This document shows, piece after piece, positions 32,853 through 43,989 of a stretch of DNA of 64,000 nt; position 1 is the stretch's first letter; each line of letters begins with the position of its first letter. Under the pieces are notes generated by a model. It was not told the origin of the DNA. It made no database searches and saw nothing but the letters and a program-made list of their open reading frames with translations. A program made the translations under genes and the position numbers. Origin of the DNA: Paralithodes platypus (Eukaryota > Arthropoda > Malacostraca > Decapoda > Lithodidae); NCBI GenBank assembly GCA_032716605.1, contig CM064495.1:47324896-47388895 (forward strand). The letters run 5' to 3'.

Positions 32853-35355
32853 CCGACATTACTACCTTATTCCAACATCTGACAGACATTACTACGATAT
32901 TCCAACACCTGGCAGACATTACTACCTTATTCCAACATCTGGCAGACATTACTACCATATTCCAAAAACTGGCAGACATTGCTACCATATATTCCAACAT
33001 CTGACAGACATTACTACCATATTCCAACATCTGGCAGACATTACTACCATATTCCAACATCTGACAGACATTATATAATGTCGGTCAGATGTTGGAATAT
33101 GGTAGTAATGTCTGTCAGATGTTGGAATAGGGTAATAATGTCTGTCAGATGTTGTAATAAGGTAGTCATGTCTGTCAGATGTTGGAATAACGTAGTAATG
33201 TCTGCCAGATATTGCAATATGGTAGTCATGTCTGTCTGTCAGATGTTGGAATAAGGTAGTAATGTCTGCCAGATATTGCAATATGGTAGTCATGTCTGTC
33301 AGATGTTGAATAAGGTAGTAATGTCTGTCAGATGTTGGAATATAGTAGTAATGTCTGTCAGATGTTGGAATAAGGTAGTAATGTCTGTCAGATGTTGGAA
33401 TAAGGTAGTCATGTCTGCCAGATGTTGGAATAAGGTAGTAATGTCTGTAAGATGTTGGAATATTGTAGTAATGTCTGCCAGATGTTGGAATAAGGTAGTA
33501 ATGTCTGTCAGATGTTGGAATAAGGTAGTAATGTCTGTCAGATGTTGGAATTTGGTAGTATTTTCCGCCAGATGTTGGAATAAGGTAGTAATGTCTGTCA
33601 GATGTTGGAATATTGTAGCAATGTCTGTCAGATGTTGGAATAAGGTAGTCATGTCTGTCAGATGTTGGAATAAGGTAGTAATTTTTGGCAGTTGTTGGAA
33701 TAAGGTAGGAACGTCTGCCAGATGTTGGAATATGGTCGTAATGTCTGTCAGATGTCGGAATAAGGTAGTAATGTCTGCCAGATGTTGGAATACAGTAGTA
33801 TTGTCTGCCAAATGTTTGAATAAGGTAGTAATGTCTGCCAGATTTTGCACTAAGGTACTAATGTCTGCTAGATTTTGGAATATGGTAGTAATGTCTGCCA
33901 GATATTGGGATCAGGTAGTAATGTCTGTCAGATTTTGGAATATGGTAGCAATGTCTGTCAGATGTTGGAATATGGTAGCAATGTCTGTCAGATGTTGCAA
34001 TAAGGTAATAATGTCTGTCAGATGTTGCAATAAGGTAATAATGTCAGCCAGATGTTGGAATACAGTAGTATTGTCTGCCAAATGTTGGAATAAGGTAGTA
34101 ATGTCTGCCAGATGTTGCACTAAGGTACTAATGTCTGCTAGATTTTGGAATATGGTAGTAATGTCTGTCAGATGTAGGAATAAGGTAGTAATGTCCGCCA
34201 GATCTTGGTATCAGGTAGTAATGTCTGTCATATTTTGGAATATGGTAGCAACGTCAGTCAGATGTTGGAATATGGTAGTAATTAATGTCTGTCAGATGTT
34301 GCAATAAGGTAGTAATGTCTGCCAGATGTTGGAATAGAGTAGTAATGTCTGCCAGATGTTGCAATAAAGTAGTAATGTCTGTCAGATGTTGCAATCGGAC
34401 AAAAATGTTTGCCAGATGTTGGAATAAAGTAGTAATGTCTGTCAGATGTTGGAATATTTTAGAAATGTCTGTCAGATGTTGCCAGGCAGTAATGTCTGCC
34501 AGGTGTAGGCATAAGGTAGTAATGTCTGCCAGATGTTGGAATAAAGTAGTAATGTCTGTCAGATGTTGAAATCGGGCAGTAATGTCTGCCAGATATTGGA
34601 ATAAAATAGTAATGTCTGTCAGATGTTGGAATATTTTAGAAATGTCTGTCAGATGTTGCAATCGGGCAGTAATTTTTGGCAGTTGTTGGAATAAGGTAGG
34701 AATGTCTGCCAGATGTTGGAATATGGTAGTAAACCTGCCAGATGTCGGAATGGGGTAGTAATGTCTGCCAGATGTTGGAATACAGTAGTAATGTCTGCCA
34801 GATGTTGGAATATGGTAATGTCTGCCAGATGTTGGAATAAGGTAGTAATGTCTGCCAGATGTTGGAATACAGTAGTAATGTCTGCCAGATATTGGAATAA
34901 GGTAGTAATGTCTGTCAGATGTTGGAATAAGGTAGTCTGTCTGTCAAATGGTTGGAATAAGGTATTTAATTTTGGCAGTTGTTGGAATAAGGTAGGAACG
35001 TCTGCCAGATGTTGGAATATGGTCGTAATGTCTGTCAGATGTCGGAATAAGGTAGTAATGTCTGCCAGATGTTGCGCTAAGGTACTAATGTCTGCTAGAT
35101 TTTGGAATATGGTAGTAATGTCTGTCAGATGTTGGAATTAGGTAGTAATGTCTGCCAGATATTGGGATCAGGTAGTAATGTCTGTCAGATTTTGGAATAT
35201 GGTAGCAATGTCTGTCAGATGTTGGAATATGGTAGTAATGTCTGTCAGATGTTGCAATAAGGTAATAATGTCAGCCAGATGTTGGAATAAGGTAGTAATG
35301 TCAGCCTGATGTTGGAATAAGGTAGTAATGTCAGCCAGATGTTAGAATAAGGTAG
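32853..35355 (+). repeat. 30-bp minisatellite array 1, with head-to-head inversion
   Basis: The unit is GGTAGTAATGTCTGYCAG followed by ATGTTGGAATAA (30 bp). About seven units at 32853-33073 lie in reverse orientation; orientation then flips at the perfect palindrome ATTATATAAT (33070-33079), and more than 70 units follow forward to 35355. The period is a multiple of three, so both strands stay open (10-residue repeats MSVRCWNKVV and LADITTLFQH); these are not genes. Marker variants such as TTTTTGGCAGTTGTTGG (33682, 34673, 34970) and TTGGGATCAGG (33905, 35163) show higher-order structure. Confidence 0.96.
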
Positions 35356-35506
35356 AATAAGCTCCAGAAACTGCTCCCCGCGGCCGGCATCCGGTTGTCC
35401 TCCACTGGTCTTTGATCTTGTCTCCGGCCGTGGAGGGTCGGCAGCCATCTGCGGTTGGCAGCTCAGGGAGGTGGTCCCACGGCGTAGACGCCGTCACATC
35501 AGGACC
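35356..35506. other. GC-rich joint between array 1 and NL-A
   Basis: About 150 bases, clearly GC-richer than the surroundings (CTGCTCCCCGCGGCCGGC, GGCGTAGACGCCGTC). It has no match elsewhere in the window and no gene is evident. Confidence 0.4.
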
Positions 35507-37610
35507 TATTTTTGTGTTGTTGTGCATGCTTGTGTTGTAGATTTTGTTTGTTAGGTTGTGGCGGGGGATGGCATCGAAGGCTTTACTAATGTCAAGTGTG
35601 GCAAGTACTGATCTGTGTGGTGGTCTAGCTGAGTTGATGCCGTCAAAAGCTCTTTGTGTAAGGTCTGTAAGAAGTGTTTGTGGAGTGCAATGGCCTGAAG
35701 CCGTGTTGTGTTGGAGAAAGGGGTAAGTCAGGTGTCATCAGTTATAGTACAAGGCACTCTATGACTTTGGAGGGGGTGCAAAGGAGTGTGATAGGGCAGT
35801 GTGAGGAGGGTAGCGTGGGTTCTTTGTTAGGTTTGGGGAATGTGATGATGATACCATGCTTCCAGATGTCTGGTATTGTATTGTGTGAGTAGCTGTAGTT
35901 TGATATGTTAGTGAGTGCTTGTATGCCTTGTGGTCCCAGGTGTCTGAGGTGAATGTTGCTTATGTTGTCTAGGCCACAGGCGGGTGAGAGCTTGAGATTG
36001 TTGATGATATGCTTTGTGTGGTTGTTGGTGAAGGGTGTATAGTCAGGGTCTGTGGGGAATTGTCTTTTTCGTCGGATGACACGTCGGTCGTCTTTGTGAT
36101 GTTTTAGGTGACTGACATGAGAGAAGTGATTGATGAGAGTGTTTGCTTGTTGTTTACGTGAAGGAGTAGAGTCTGTTGTTGTGATTGCAGCATGTGATTG
36201 TGTTGCTGTTGGAAAGTGTGATGCTGTTTAGTGTTTTGTAGAGTTTTTGGGGTTTGTTTTGTGATCGAGTGTTTGTAAGAAGTTATTCCAATTTAGTGTT
36301 TGTTGTTCTTGTATTTTGTTGTTAATCTGGATGTTGAGTGCTTGAAGTTGTTGATTGATGTCTTGTGTGTGGGGTGCTGGGGAGTGTTTCAGTGTGTCGC
36401 GTTGTATGATGGGGTTTTGAATTTCTGGTGAGAAGTTGGGGTTGTGTTTTTTATGTTACTTCTTGGAATGTGTTTCTTGTCGGCGTTTTAAATAGTCGTG
36501 TTGAATGTGTGTACAGCATTGTTGATGTTAGTGTACTGTTTAAGGTTTCAAAGTGTTGTTCTGTCTCATTTGTGAATGCTTCCCAGTTAGCTCTTTTATA
36601 GTTAGTGTAAGTGTGTCTGTGGCTAGCTGGGGTGAGTCTTGTTTTGGTGGTGATAATGATCGGGAGGTGGTCTGAGCCCAAGGTTCTGACCACCTTCCAG
36701 GATGGTGGGGTGGCGAGGTCAGGAGAACAAAGGTGATATCAGGAGATGATGGGGTGTAGAGGGCTTGGTGGGGAGTATGGGTATGCTGATGAATGTTATT
36801 GAGGATATATAGGTTGTCTGTTTGGTGTCGTAAGACCAGCCATCTGTCTGTGTCGGGGTTGTCGACAAACCAGGCCTACGTCTTTGCATTGAAATCACCA
36901 CCCAGGATGATGTGTGGGGTGTTTGTAATGTGTTGTATTTGTGGTCTGTAATCATTTGGTACTGTAGGGGATGTTTGGGGAGGGATGTATGTATTTATGA
37001 TGGTAATGTTGGAGCTGTTGCCAGTGCGTATTTTAATGTATTGTATTTCTGTTGTGTTATCGTTTGGGGGGAGGAGGGATTTGGTATGTGCACTGGTGTC
37101 TATATATGTTATATCTTTGTGTACCAGGGTGATGAGTCCACCGCCAATGCCGACGGCCCGGTCTTGTTGTATGGTGGTGAAATTGTGAAATGTAGATGTT
37201 TTTTGTGTTGTACAGAGTTTAATTGTTTCTTTGTAAGATGGCAATGTGTATGTTGTGTTGTTTGATGAAGTGTGTGAGTTCGTGTTTCTTTGTGTTGATG
37301 CCATCTATGTTTAGTTGAAGGATATTAATGTGTGTGGCGGTGTATGTTGGGTGCTGCTGCACGAGGATGGGGTGGGTGGGGGTGGGGAGGGGGAGGGGGT
37401 GATGGTGGGGGTGAGGGTGGGGATTGGGGTGCAGGAGATGAGGGTAGGAATGGATTAGGTTGGGGTTTGGATGGGCTGGGTGGGTTGGGGAGGAGAGGTG
37501 GACGGTTTTTAGGAGTGGGAGTGGATGTTATGAGCAGGTTATGTGGATTGGGGAGGAGAGGTGGACGGGTGAGAAGTTTAACCAGACCACTGAGCTCCCC
37601 AAAAGACAGT
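35507..37610 (-). mobile_element. NL-A LINE copy 2, 5' half
   Basis: Collinear with 20235-21828 of copy 1, then extends further 5' to include the start of the endonuclease (about 37320) and a G-rich (C-rich on the sense strand) segment at 37330-37600. The 3' third is missing here, but a piece of it lies at 32012-32222. Confidence 0.9.
35540..37325 (-). pseudogene. NL-A endonuclease and N-terminal RT, frameshifted
   Basis: On the complement the frame starts near 37325 (INILQLNIDGINTKKHELTH, with the first endonuclease block Q-x-N). It continues through AVGIGGGLITLVHKDI, IINTYIPPQTSP, TPHIILGGDFNAKT (catalytic D-x-N, 36910) and LGSDHLPIIITTKTRL (catalytic SDH, 36675), then a linker and the RT N terminus near 35840-35560. 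The EN part 37304-36876 is one open frame; frameshifts follow at about 36880, 36700 and 36450 and further stops after that. This copy shows the endonuclease start that copy 1 lacks. Confidence 0.88.
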
Positions 37611-37683
37611 AGTTATAATGATACATAAACACTATTGTTATCTAATTTGAAGAAGTTTTTATCAAATTAATTAATATTTATAA

Positions 37684-37790
37684 CATAAGACATCAAATAA
37701 TGGGAGTCCTGCAGAAAGCTGATTGACCCACACAAGGCAGATCCCTCCCACGCCCAATCCATCTCGTCATGCAAGGCCACGATTGGCTTA
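37684..37790 (-). mobile_element. NL-D LINE 3' remnant
   Basis: Matches the NL-D end (ATAATGGGAGTCCTGCAGAA, then AAGGCAGATCCCTCCCAC), as at 22205-22260. Confidence 0.7.
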
Positions 37791-37834
37791 CCTGACTAAA
37801 TAATTTCATGGCATATCAATCAAGTATCAGAAAT

Positions 37835-37994
37835 CCTAACATCTAAATGGCACAAAAGATCTTACATTGACAAAGAAACTGGGGAAAAATGTCTTAAGAT
37901 AGCCAAACTAATGGGCAAACGTCCTTGAAATATCAAAACGAAGGGGGCTACACATGAGGGAGAAGGGTTTTTTTTTTTTTTTTTTTTTTTTTTT
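37835..37994 (+). mobile_element. TT-1 fragment and T tract
   Basis: TT-1 phrases occur: ATGGCACAAAAGATCTTACA, GCCAAACTAATGGGC and CATGAGGGAGAAGGG. A run of about 27 T follows at 37968-37994. Confidence 0.65.
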
Positions 37995-38044
37995 AGCTCC
38001 AAAATCTTATTCCTTTCAAGACGGAAGAGAACATATATTAATTA

Positions 38045-38275
38045 ACTACTTGCGAGTTTCGTTCTATAAGGAAGTTGGAGCTGTAGACATCGATATTAAA
38101 GAGAAAAGCAATAATAATTTGGGTTTTTGATGGATAAATGGAATGTCAAATTGGGTTTTATGTATTTATATTATGTACTGCGACAGTATTTTAGCTGGTA
38201 ATTCTGCTAAATATCAATGTCTACAGCTCCAACTTCCTTAACTCGAACTCGCAAACTCGCAAGTGGTCAATTGAG
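38045..38275. repeat. Palindrome 6
   Basis: ACTTGCGAGTTTCG, then AAGGAAGTTGGAGCTGTAGA near 38049-38087, is mirrored by TCTACAGCTCCAACTTCCTT, then CGCAAACTCGCAAGT near 38219-38264, with about 130 bases between. A related single arm is at 59185-59240. Confidence 0.85.
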
Positions 38276-38391
38276 CTTATTCTGGCTATAATTAGACGAT
38301 TACCTCTCGGAATCTGAGGGGTCCAAAGCAACTCAATTATACCACCGACTCCCACAGCTCCTTCCTAAGCTGATAAAATCGTCTAATGAGC

Positions 38392-40295
38392 TATCGATCT
38401 ATCTATATACTCAGGCCCAATCCCCACTTCTATGATGATTTTTTTTTTAATGATAGCCAGAATAAAAGAAGGGTGGAGATGTGATAATAGATTGGTTGGT
38501 GAGACTTTTCAATGTGTGCTTTGCTGTGTCAATGGTACCAATAGACTGGAAGAGTGCATGTATTGTGCCGTTGTACAAGGGGAAGGGAGATCGGCAGGAG
38601 TGTTCAAGTTATAGAGGTATTAGTTTATTGTCAGTGGTTGGAAAGCTGTATGGCAGGGAGATAGAGAGGATAATAAAGTGTACGGAAGTTGCAATAGGAG
38701 AAGAACAGTGCGGTTTTAGGAGGGGAAGAGGGTGCATGGATCAGATGTTTGCAGTAAGACAGTTATGCGAGAAGTATTTAGAGAAGCATAAGGAGATATT
38801 GTTGGGCTTTTATGGACTTGGAAAAAGAATATGATCGTGTGGACCGTGAAGCAATGTGGAAGGTGTTAAGGATTTATGAAATTGGAGGAAATTTGTTAGA
38901 AGCAGTTAAGAGTTTTTATGAAGGGAGCAGAGCATGTGTGAGAGTAGGAAATGGTGAGTTGAGTGAATGTTTTGAGGTAAAGGTCGGTTTGCGACAGGGT
39001 TGTGTAATGTCACCATGGCTGTTTAATATGTTTATGGATGGTGTGGTGAGGGAGGTGAAAAGGAGAACTATGGGAAGAGGATGGGTTTAGTAGGAAAGAA
39101 TGGTAGAGATTGGGAGTTGAATCAGTTGCTGTTCGCTGATGACACAGCATTGGTGGCGGATTCTGATGAGAAACTGCAGCGGGTAATCAAGAGTTTGGTG
39201 TGGTTTGTGGAAGGAGGCAACTGAAGGTGCACGTCAATAAAAGTAAAGTAATGCTGTGTAATAGGGCAGAGCATAGGGTGAATCTAGATGTGAGGCTGGA
39301 TGGGTAAATATTGGAACAAGAAGAATGTTTTAAATATCTAGGAGGAACAATAAGCAGGAGTGGAGGTATGGAAGTCGAGGTAAAACAGAGAGTGTGTGAA
39401 GGAAGGAAGGTTTTCGGAGCAATGGGAAGTATGTGGAAGACGAGAAATCTCGGAGTGAAAGTAAAAAGTGCACTGTATCAAGGAATTGTTGTGCCAACAG
39501 TGATGTATGGGGCTGAGACATGGGCTCTGAAGAAAAAGGAGAAAAGAGGGCTGGATGTGATGGAGATGCTGCTTGAGGAGTATGTGTGGAGTTACTCGTA
39601 GAGACAGATTGAGGAATGAAGAGATACGTAGGAGAGTGGGGCAGCAGGACATTTGTCATCCAGAGTGGACAGAAGGGTGCTGAGCTGGTATGGTCATGTT
39701 GAACGAATGGGAGATGAAAGGCTTACAAAGAGAATATGTGAGTCAGGTACAATGGGAGATAGAGGGCCAAGCACACCCCCATTTACATGGTGAGCCTGTG
39801 TAAGAAAGGCTTTGGATGATAGATGAATCACTATAGATCAGGCAGGGGAAGTGGTGGTGGACAGGAGTGAATGGAGAATGCTTGTGAAAAGTTGAGTGAA
39901 CACGTGGACATTTGGAGTAAGGGGTCCTGGCGCAAGTTGGACTAGATAATAGTCCATCAGGCGCCTGGCCCGGGAGACGATTAATATGAAGGGTGTGCCT
40001 GGAAGTGTGCTTGGAGGGCTTCCCCCCTTGCGTTCCGTGCATGTCTGCCTGCCGAGATCGGAACCTCTCCTGGTGGTCAGGGGCCGGGGGAGTGCTGGAG
40101 CGACCTTGGTGACCCTGGTCTCTGGGTCTTCTCCTGGGTGACCTGGATGTGTGAGAGTTTGTGTTTTTTATCTGTGTTTATTTTGTTTTAATGTTGTTTT
40201 TGTGTTTTCCCTGTTCTTGCTCTGTTCTTGAGTCGGCTACCCCCAAAATGGGGATTGGGCCTGAGCATATAGATAGATAGATAGATAGATAGAAT
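38392..40295 (+). mobile_element. NL-B2 LINE (RTE-like), with an inverted bit of its own 3' end at the 5' border
   Basis: RT coding starts near 38470; the 3' UTR ends GGGGATTGGGCCTGAG plus (ATAG)n at 40262-40293. 38395-38430 is the reverse complement of that 3' end (TCTATATACTCAGGCCCAAT). This could reflect twin priming or an older inverted tail. Confidence 0.85.
38470..39920 (+). pseudogene. NL-B2 reverse transcriptase, frameshifted
   Basis: RTE-like polymerase. In order: NVCFAVSMVPIDWKSACIVP, LYKGKGDRQECSSYRGISLL (38565), EEQCGFRRGRGCMDQMF (38700), then after a frame change near 38815 MDLEKEYDRVDREAMWKVLR (first catalytic Asp; the usual K-A-F/Y-D has become K-E-Y-D), VGLRQGCVMSPWLFNMFMDG (38985), LLFADDTALVADSDEKLQ (39128, catalytic pair, in a third frame), EECFKYLGGTISRSGG (39317), SALYQGIVVPTVMYGAETWA (39465), and a degraded RVLSWYGHVERM-like block near 39675. 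There are at least four frameshifts and an in-frame stop near 39305. It shares its architecture with NL-B, but the sequences are clearly different families. Confidence 0.88.
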
Positions 40296-40389
40296 AAAAG
40301 TTTAAATGATGTCCTAATCCTCAAGGGGAATATTGCCAAGTAATAGACGAGACAGAAAGGGGCGAGGGAACGTGAAAGTGGTCCCTGAC

Positions 40390-40672
40390 CCTAGAATTGG
40401 AACGTTAAATTTTGTTTCTGTTTGGGTTCTGTCTCGAGTCGGCCACCCCCAGATATGGGGTATGTGCCTGAGTATAGCCTACTGTATACATACATACAAT
40501 AAAAAAGGGAAAGAAACCATGCCCGCCAGCCAAAAAGAAAAGATGTGTGATTTTGCGTTTTGTTTTGTGTTTTCTGATGTGTTGTGATGTCACTGTTTGG
40601 GCTCTGTCTCGAGTCGGCCACCCCCATAAAAAAAAAAAAAAAAAGGAAAACTGGGGAAGGTGCCAGAGTACA
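40390..40672 (+). repeat. Two NL-B2-like 3' tails in tandem
   Basis: CTGTCTCGAGTCGGCCACCC occurs at 40430 and 40605, followed by TATGGGGTATGTGCCTGAG or an A-run and GGGAAGGTGCC, and each ends in ATACATACATAC. They are non-coding. Confidence 0.75.
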
Positions 40673-40992
40673 TACATACATACAAATGTGTTAGAGGTAT
40701 TGACAAAATCGACCAAGAAAACTTCATAAAGAGGGATGGAGGTGAGAGAACAAGAGGTCACAGCTACAAACTAAAAGTGCTTAATAGTAAATCTGATCTG
40801 AAAAGTAAAAGATTTCCTACCAACTCGATTAGTGGGTGGAACAAATTGCCAGCCGAAGTAGTGTCTGCACCATCAGTGCATAGTTTCAAAGCACGGTATG
40901 ACAAACATATCTTAGGAGGCGGGAATTAACGAGCATGCTCACTCCCCGCAAATACAACTAGTGTAAGTACAACTAGTGTAAGTACAATACAT
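40673..40992 (+). pseudogene. NL-E LINE C terminus (L2/CR1-like)
   Basis: An open frame to 40929 encodes CVRGIDKIDQENFIKRDGGE, RTRGHSYKLKVLNSKSDL, KRFPTNSISGWNKLPAEVV and SAPSVHSFKARYDKHILGG-stop. This is the standard C-terminal block of L2/CR1 LINEs (TRGHSYKL, then W-N-x-LP-x-x-VV-x-A-P-S-V-x-x-FK). The short 3' UTR ends in a repeated 13-mer (GTAAGTACAACTA) at 40960-40985. The element is 5'-truncated, with no frameshift in what remains. Confidence 0.85.
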
Positions 40993-41035
40993 ACTCTATA
41001 TGAATAATGTATGTCCAGTTACTGTACTACAGTAG

Positions 41036-41165
41036 CCTATATACACAGGCACATAACCCATAGCTAAGGATGGCCGACTCGAGACAGAGCCCGAATAGGG
41101 ACAAAATAAAAAAATAAAAAAATAAAAAAATAAAAAAATAATAATAATAATACTAATAATAATAA
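41036..41165 (-). repeat. Inverted NL-B2 3' remnant and (A-rich)n tract
   Basis: 41040-41090 reads GGCACATAACCCATAGCTAA and GACTCGAGACAGAGCCCG, an inverted tail. (AAAAAAT)n and (AAT)n follow at 41105-41165. Confidence 0.75.
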
Positions 41166-41660
41166 CAAATAATATATAAATAAATCACACATATCTAGGA
41201 TCAGGAGAAGACTCCGAGACCTAGGACTAGCCTTCTATGAGGGTCAAAATAAATATACAAGTTGTTTACAGTAAGGTATACATAATGGAGTCTAAAAGAA
41301 TAGCCTGGCATTCCCCCGATAGATGGCCCTACTTATCAACGACTGTTATCAACACTGCAGCAGACGACGAACCCAGAACAAGTAAGTAACCCCCATTTAC
41401 TCAACCATTGGACCACACCAAGGACATTCAGATTTAATATAAGGTATAGTATAACCTTAGATCATCATGGACAGCAGTGAATATTGATGGTGGGCTTATT
41501 AGCATCTATAATAAGCATTTACAACTCTAAAGCAAATCCAAAACCTCTGACGCATGCGCAGTAGTATTTTCAGCCTGATAACTATTTTTGGGACAGATGT
41601 GTACGCAGTTGTCCACCGGTCCAGCTATTATGTAGCTACTTGTTATGTTATTACTTTAAA
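41166..41660. other. No assigned gene
   Basis: AGAACAAGTAAGTAAC near 41376-41391 looks like a splice donor, but no acceptor or frame pairs with it. Nothing else is recognisable. Confidence 0.35.
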
Positions 41661-41748
41661 TTATACGTGTTGTCCCTGTTCGGGCTCTGTCTCGAGTCGT
41701 CCACCCCAAGCTATGGGGTATTTGCCTAAGTATATAGATAGATAGCTA
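41661..41748 (+). repeat. NL-B2-like 3' tail with GATA end
   Basis: CCCTGTTCGGGCTCTGTCTC, then TATGGGGTATTTGCC, then (TAGA)n at 41731-41745. Confidence 0.8.
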
Positions 41749-41869
41749 TATTCTAGATATGTATATGCGTAGAATAATTACAAATATACCTAAAATAGAC
41801 TTGACAGATAATGTCATATAGGCCTACCTGTAAATAAAAATTAAACAGATTACCGAGGGCAATTCGCAC

Positions 41870-42010
41870 CAAAATGGCATGAAATGGGGCGAAAGGTCTT
41901 AAAATTGCCAAACTAATTAGGCGAACCTCTTGATATGTCAAAACCAATGGGGCTAAACATGAGGGAGAATGGGGTCCAGAAAAAAACTTAAGTGAAAATC
42001 TCCCTTAACC
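41870..42010 (+). mobile_element. TT-1 fragment ending at TTAA
   Basis: GGGGCGAAAGGTCTTAAAAT, GCCAAACTAATTAGGCGAAC and CATGAGGGAGAATGG, ending CTCCCTTAA near 42008. Confidence 0.75.
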
Positions 42011-42707
42011 CGGCAAACGCGATAGGCCTCACGAAGGCTTTCCTATATGGAACGATGTACGGAAGCAGACCTAAAAAAGCCTTCATAAAAAAAAAGGGCC
42101 TATCAAACAAAGGAATTTGTCCTCTAGTGAGATTCCCCTCCAGTATCACGTAATTCTCACCCCCCCCCTCCCCTCCTTTCCCCACCGTATTCCCCCCTCC
42201 CTCCCCTCCTCAATTATCACCTATTTTTTCCTCTTATTTATCATCATTTATCGGTTATTTTTTCTCCCGCGATAATGTAGCACCAGTGGGTTGCATAAAA
42301 GTCGTTATGCAAACCCAGACAGAGGCACACACCGCCCGCTCTCGTTGACTCCCAGACAGCGAGAGGGGAGGGTTGCCTGTGTCCTCTCTCTCGCTAGATT
42401 ATGACCGGTGGCCAATTCTTCGTTTTTCAATGCTTTCCCACTTATTTTAGCACTCTTGGTTCATATATACATCATATATGTAAAATAAAAGCAGTACCGA
42501 AAACAATAATGGTTTATATTTAAATTAACGAATCTGTCAGAATCCAGGGCTAGAAATGCACAAATAACTACCCTAGCACCTATTAGTCTATATCGCGCTT
42601 GTCAGGTTAAGGGGCTAATAGGATGGATAAGAATGTTCAGTGTATCCTAGCTTTAAAACTATCAAGAGTGGGACTGTTAACTATATGAGAATGAGGTGAT
42701 TCCATAT
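42011..42707. other. No gene recognised
   Basis: PolyC/T-rich tracts lie at 42158-42210. 42280-42400 is GC-richer (GAGGCACACACCGCCCGCTC), without a supportable frame. Confidence 0.4.
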
Positions 42708-42975
42708 TAATTTCCACTCTTGGATGCTGCGGGGAAAATTAGTGCCCAAATATGTCGGTGCTTGCCTGGTATGGTTAGGTATTTTCGGTTGTGGGCTGCC
42801 TCTTGTGGATCGTATGTTTGTAGGGTGGTGTCTTTGTCTATGTCTACTACTGTAGAATTGTTTTGTGATTTTGTATAGTCTGTGTTTGTGTCTTCTTGTT
42901 GCAAGTATATCTAATTTAATGTCTTGTTGTAGTGGTGTCTAATCCATCTTGCCGCCTTATTTTGAATGGCTTATA
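42708..42975 (-). pseudogene. NL-F LINE RT C terminus, frameshifted
   Basis: Read on the complement across frames: IQNKAARWI near 42965, then LATRRHKHRLYKITKQFY, then RSTRGSPQPKIPNHTRQAPT and NFPRSIQEWN. This matches the C-terminal block of non-LTR RTs in which (I/V)QN/RxAARW is followed by an arginine-rich stretch and a final (S)FFPRxIxxWN. There are at least two frame changes and no tail. Confidence 0.65.
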
Positions 42976-43019
42976 ATTTATTGATTAAGTGTGTGGATTC
43001 CAGACAGAGTCGCAGTGCG

Positions 43020-43240
43020 AGAGACCTTTATAGACATCATTTGCCAGATTATCCGGGCGTCTTATTTTCTACAGACATCATCTTGCCAGATTATCCCGGC
43101 GTCTTCTTTCTACAAGACATCATTTGCCAGTTGAGCCGGCGTCCTATTTTTCCAGACATCATTTTTGCCAGTTGAGCCGGCGTCCTATTTTTTCCAGAAC
43201 ACATCATTTACCAGTTGGCCGGCGTCGTTTTTTTAAATTG
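43020..43240 (+). repeat. About 41-bp minisatellite, five units
   Basis: Unit AGACATCATTTGCCAG followed by TTGAGCCGGCGTCCTATTTT. The five units carry small indels. Confidence 0.88.
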
Positions 43241-43444
43241 CCTTCAAAATCACTTCAAGAGCCCAAGCCCGTAAAGTTTGTCTCTGTGGACGAAACCATC
43301 CTCCAATCTTTCCTCAGCTGGTTACGATAATCTTCAAGGACACTACATCCGCCGTATATATCAAGGAAACTAGTTGACTAACTTTTATTTTGTGATTTTG
43401 TTTTTTTTGTTTTAGCCTAGCTCGTTTTGGTATTTTTTTTTAAA
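43241..43444. other. No gene recognised
   Basis: AT-rich sequence with no repeat or frame that I can support. Confidence 0.4.
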
Positions 43445-43955
43445 GACTCGCAGCGGTATTATACATAATTTATTAGGGAAAGTGAGCTCTATGAATCCTT
43501 ATAATATACTCACATAGATTCCACTGTGGGAGAATAGTTTTTGATAGTTAACTATAGTTTTGATGTAAATACCGCAGCAACTACGAATCTTGTTTCCGAG
43601 ACCTATATATTAACTAACCAAACAACCTAACCTAACCCTATGCCCTGACCCAGTACGTGGGATAACACTAGCCCTTGCAAGTTGCATGCCAGACTGTGGT
43701 TCATATATTAGACATACAGTAACATCTTTGTAGAACCTAACACTTTACCTTAGCGAGTGTACTCCATTTTCGAAACACGTCCCCGTAGCATCGCTCTCAA
43801 GATTGCGGGACTGAGTTTGTTTACGAGCGGGACTATTTATATCTAAAAATCGAGTTACAAAACTTATCAAACTGAATCTATGTGAGTATATTATAAGGAT
43901 TCCATAGAGCTTAGTTTAATAAATTATGTATAATAACGCTGAGATCTTCGCGATA
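43445..43955. repeat. Inverted repeat with 80-base arms
   Basis: 43452-43525 (TATTATACATAATTTATTA, then ATCCTTATAATATACTCACA) pairs with 43877-43945, leaving a loop of about 350 bases. The right arm ends just before minisatellite array 2. CCTAACCTAACCC at 43625-43637 lies in the loop. Confidence 0.88.
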
Positions 43956-43989
43956 ATTAGTATTGTGTCTGTCTGCCCCGAGGTCGTGT

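Noticed and set aside
33276..34307. 343-codon open frame (MSVRCWNKVV repeats), and similar long frames on both strands in both minisatellite arrays
   Set aside because: A 30-bp period keeps all frames open or closed together, both strands are open at once, there is no splice or start context, and frames end wherever a unit has an indel. It is a tandem repeat, not a gene.
32853..35355. CRISPR array
   Set aside because: Units are contiguous 30-bp tandem repeats with no unique spacers, in a eukaryotic transposon-rich context.
37332..37628. Gly/Trp-rich frame
   Set aside because: G-rich strand of the NL-A 5' region; the sense strand is C-rich and the frame has no motif.
41340..41391. Possible exon ending at AAGTAAGTAA
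   Set aside because: A donor-like site only; no acceptor or reading frame that I could defend.
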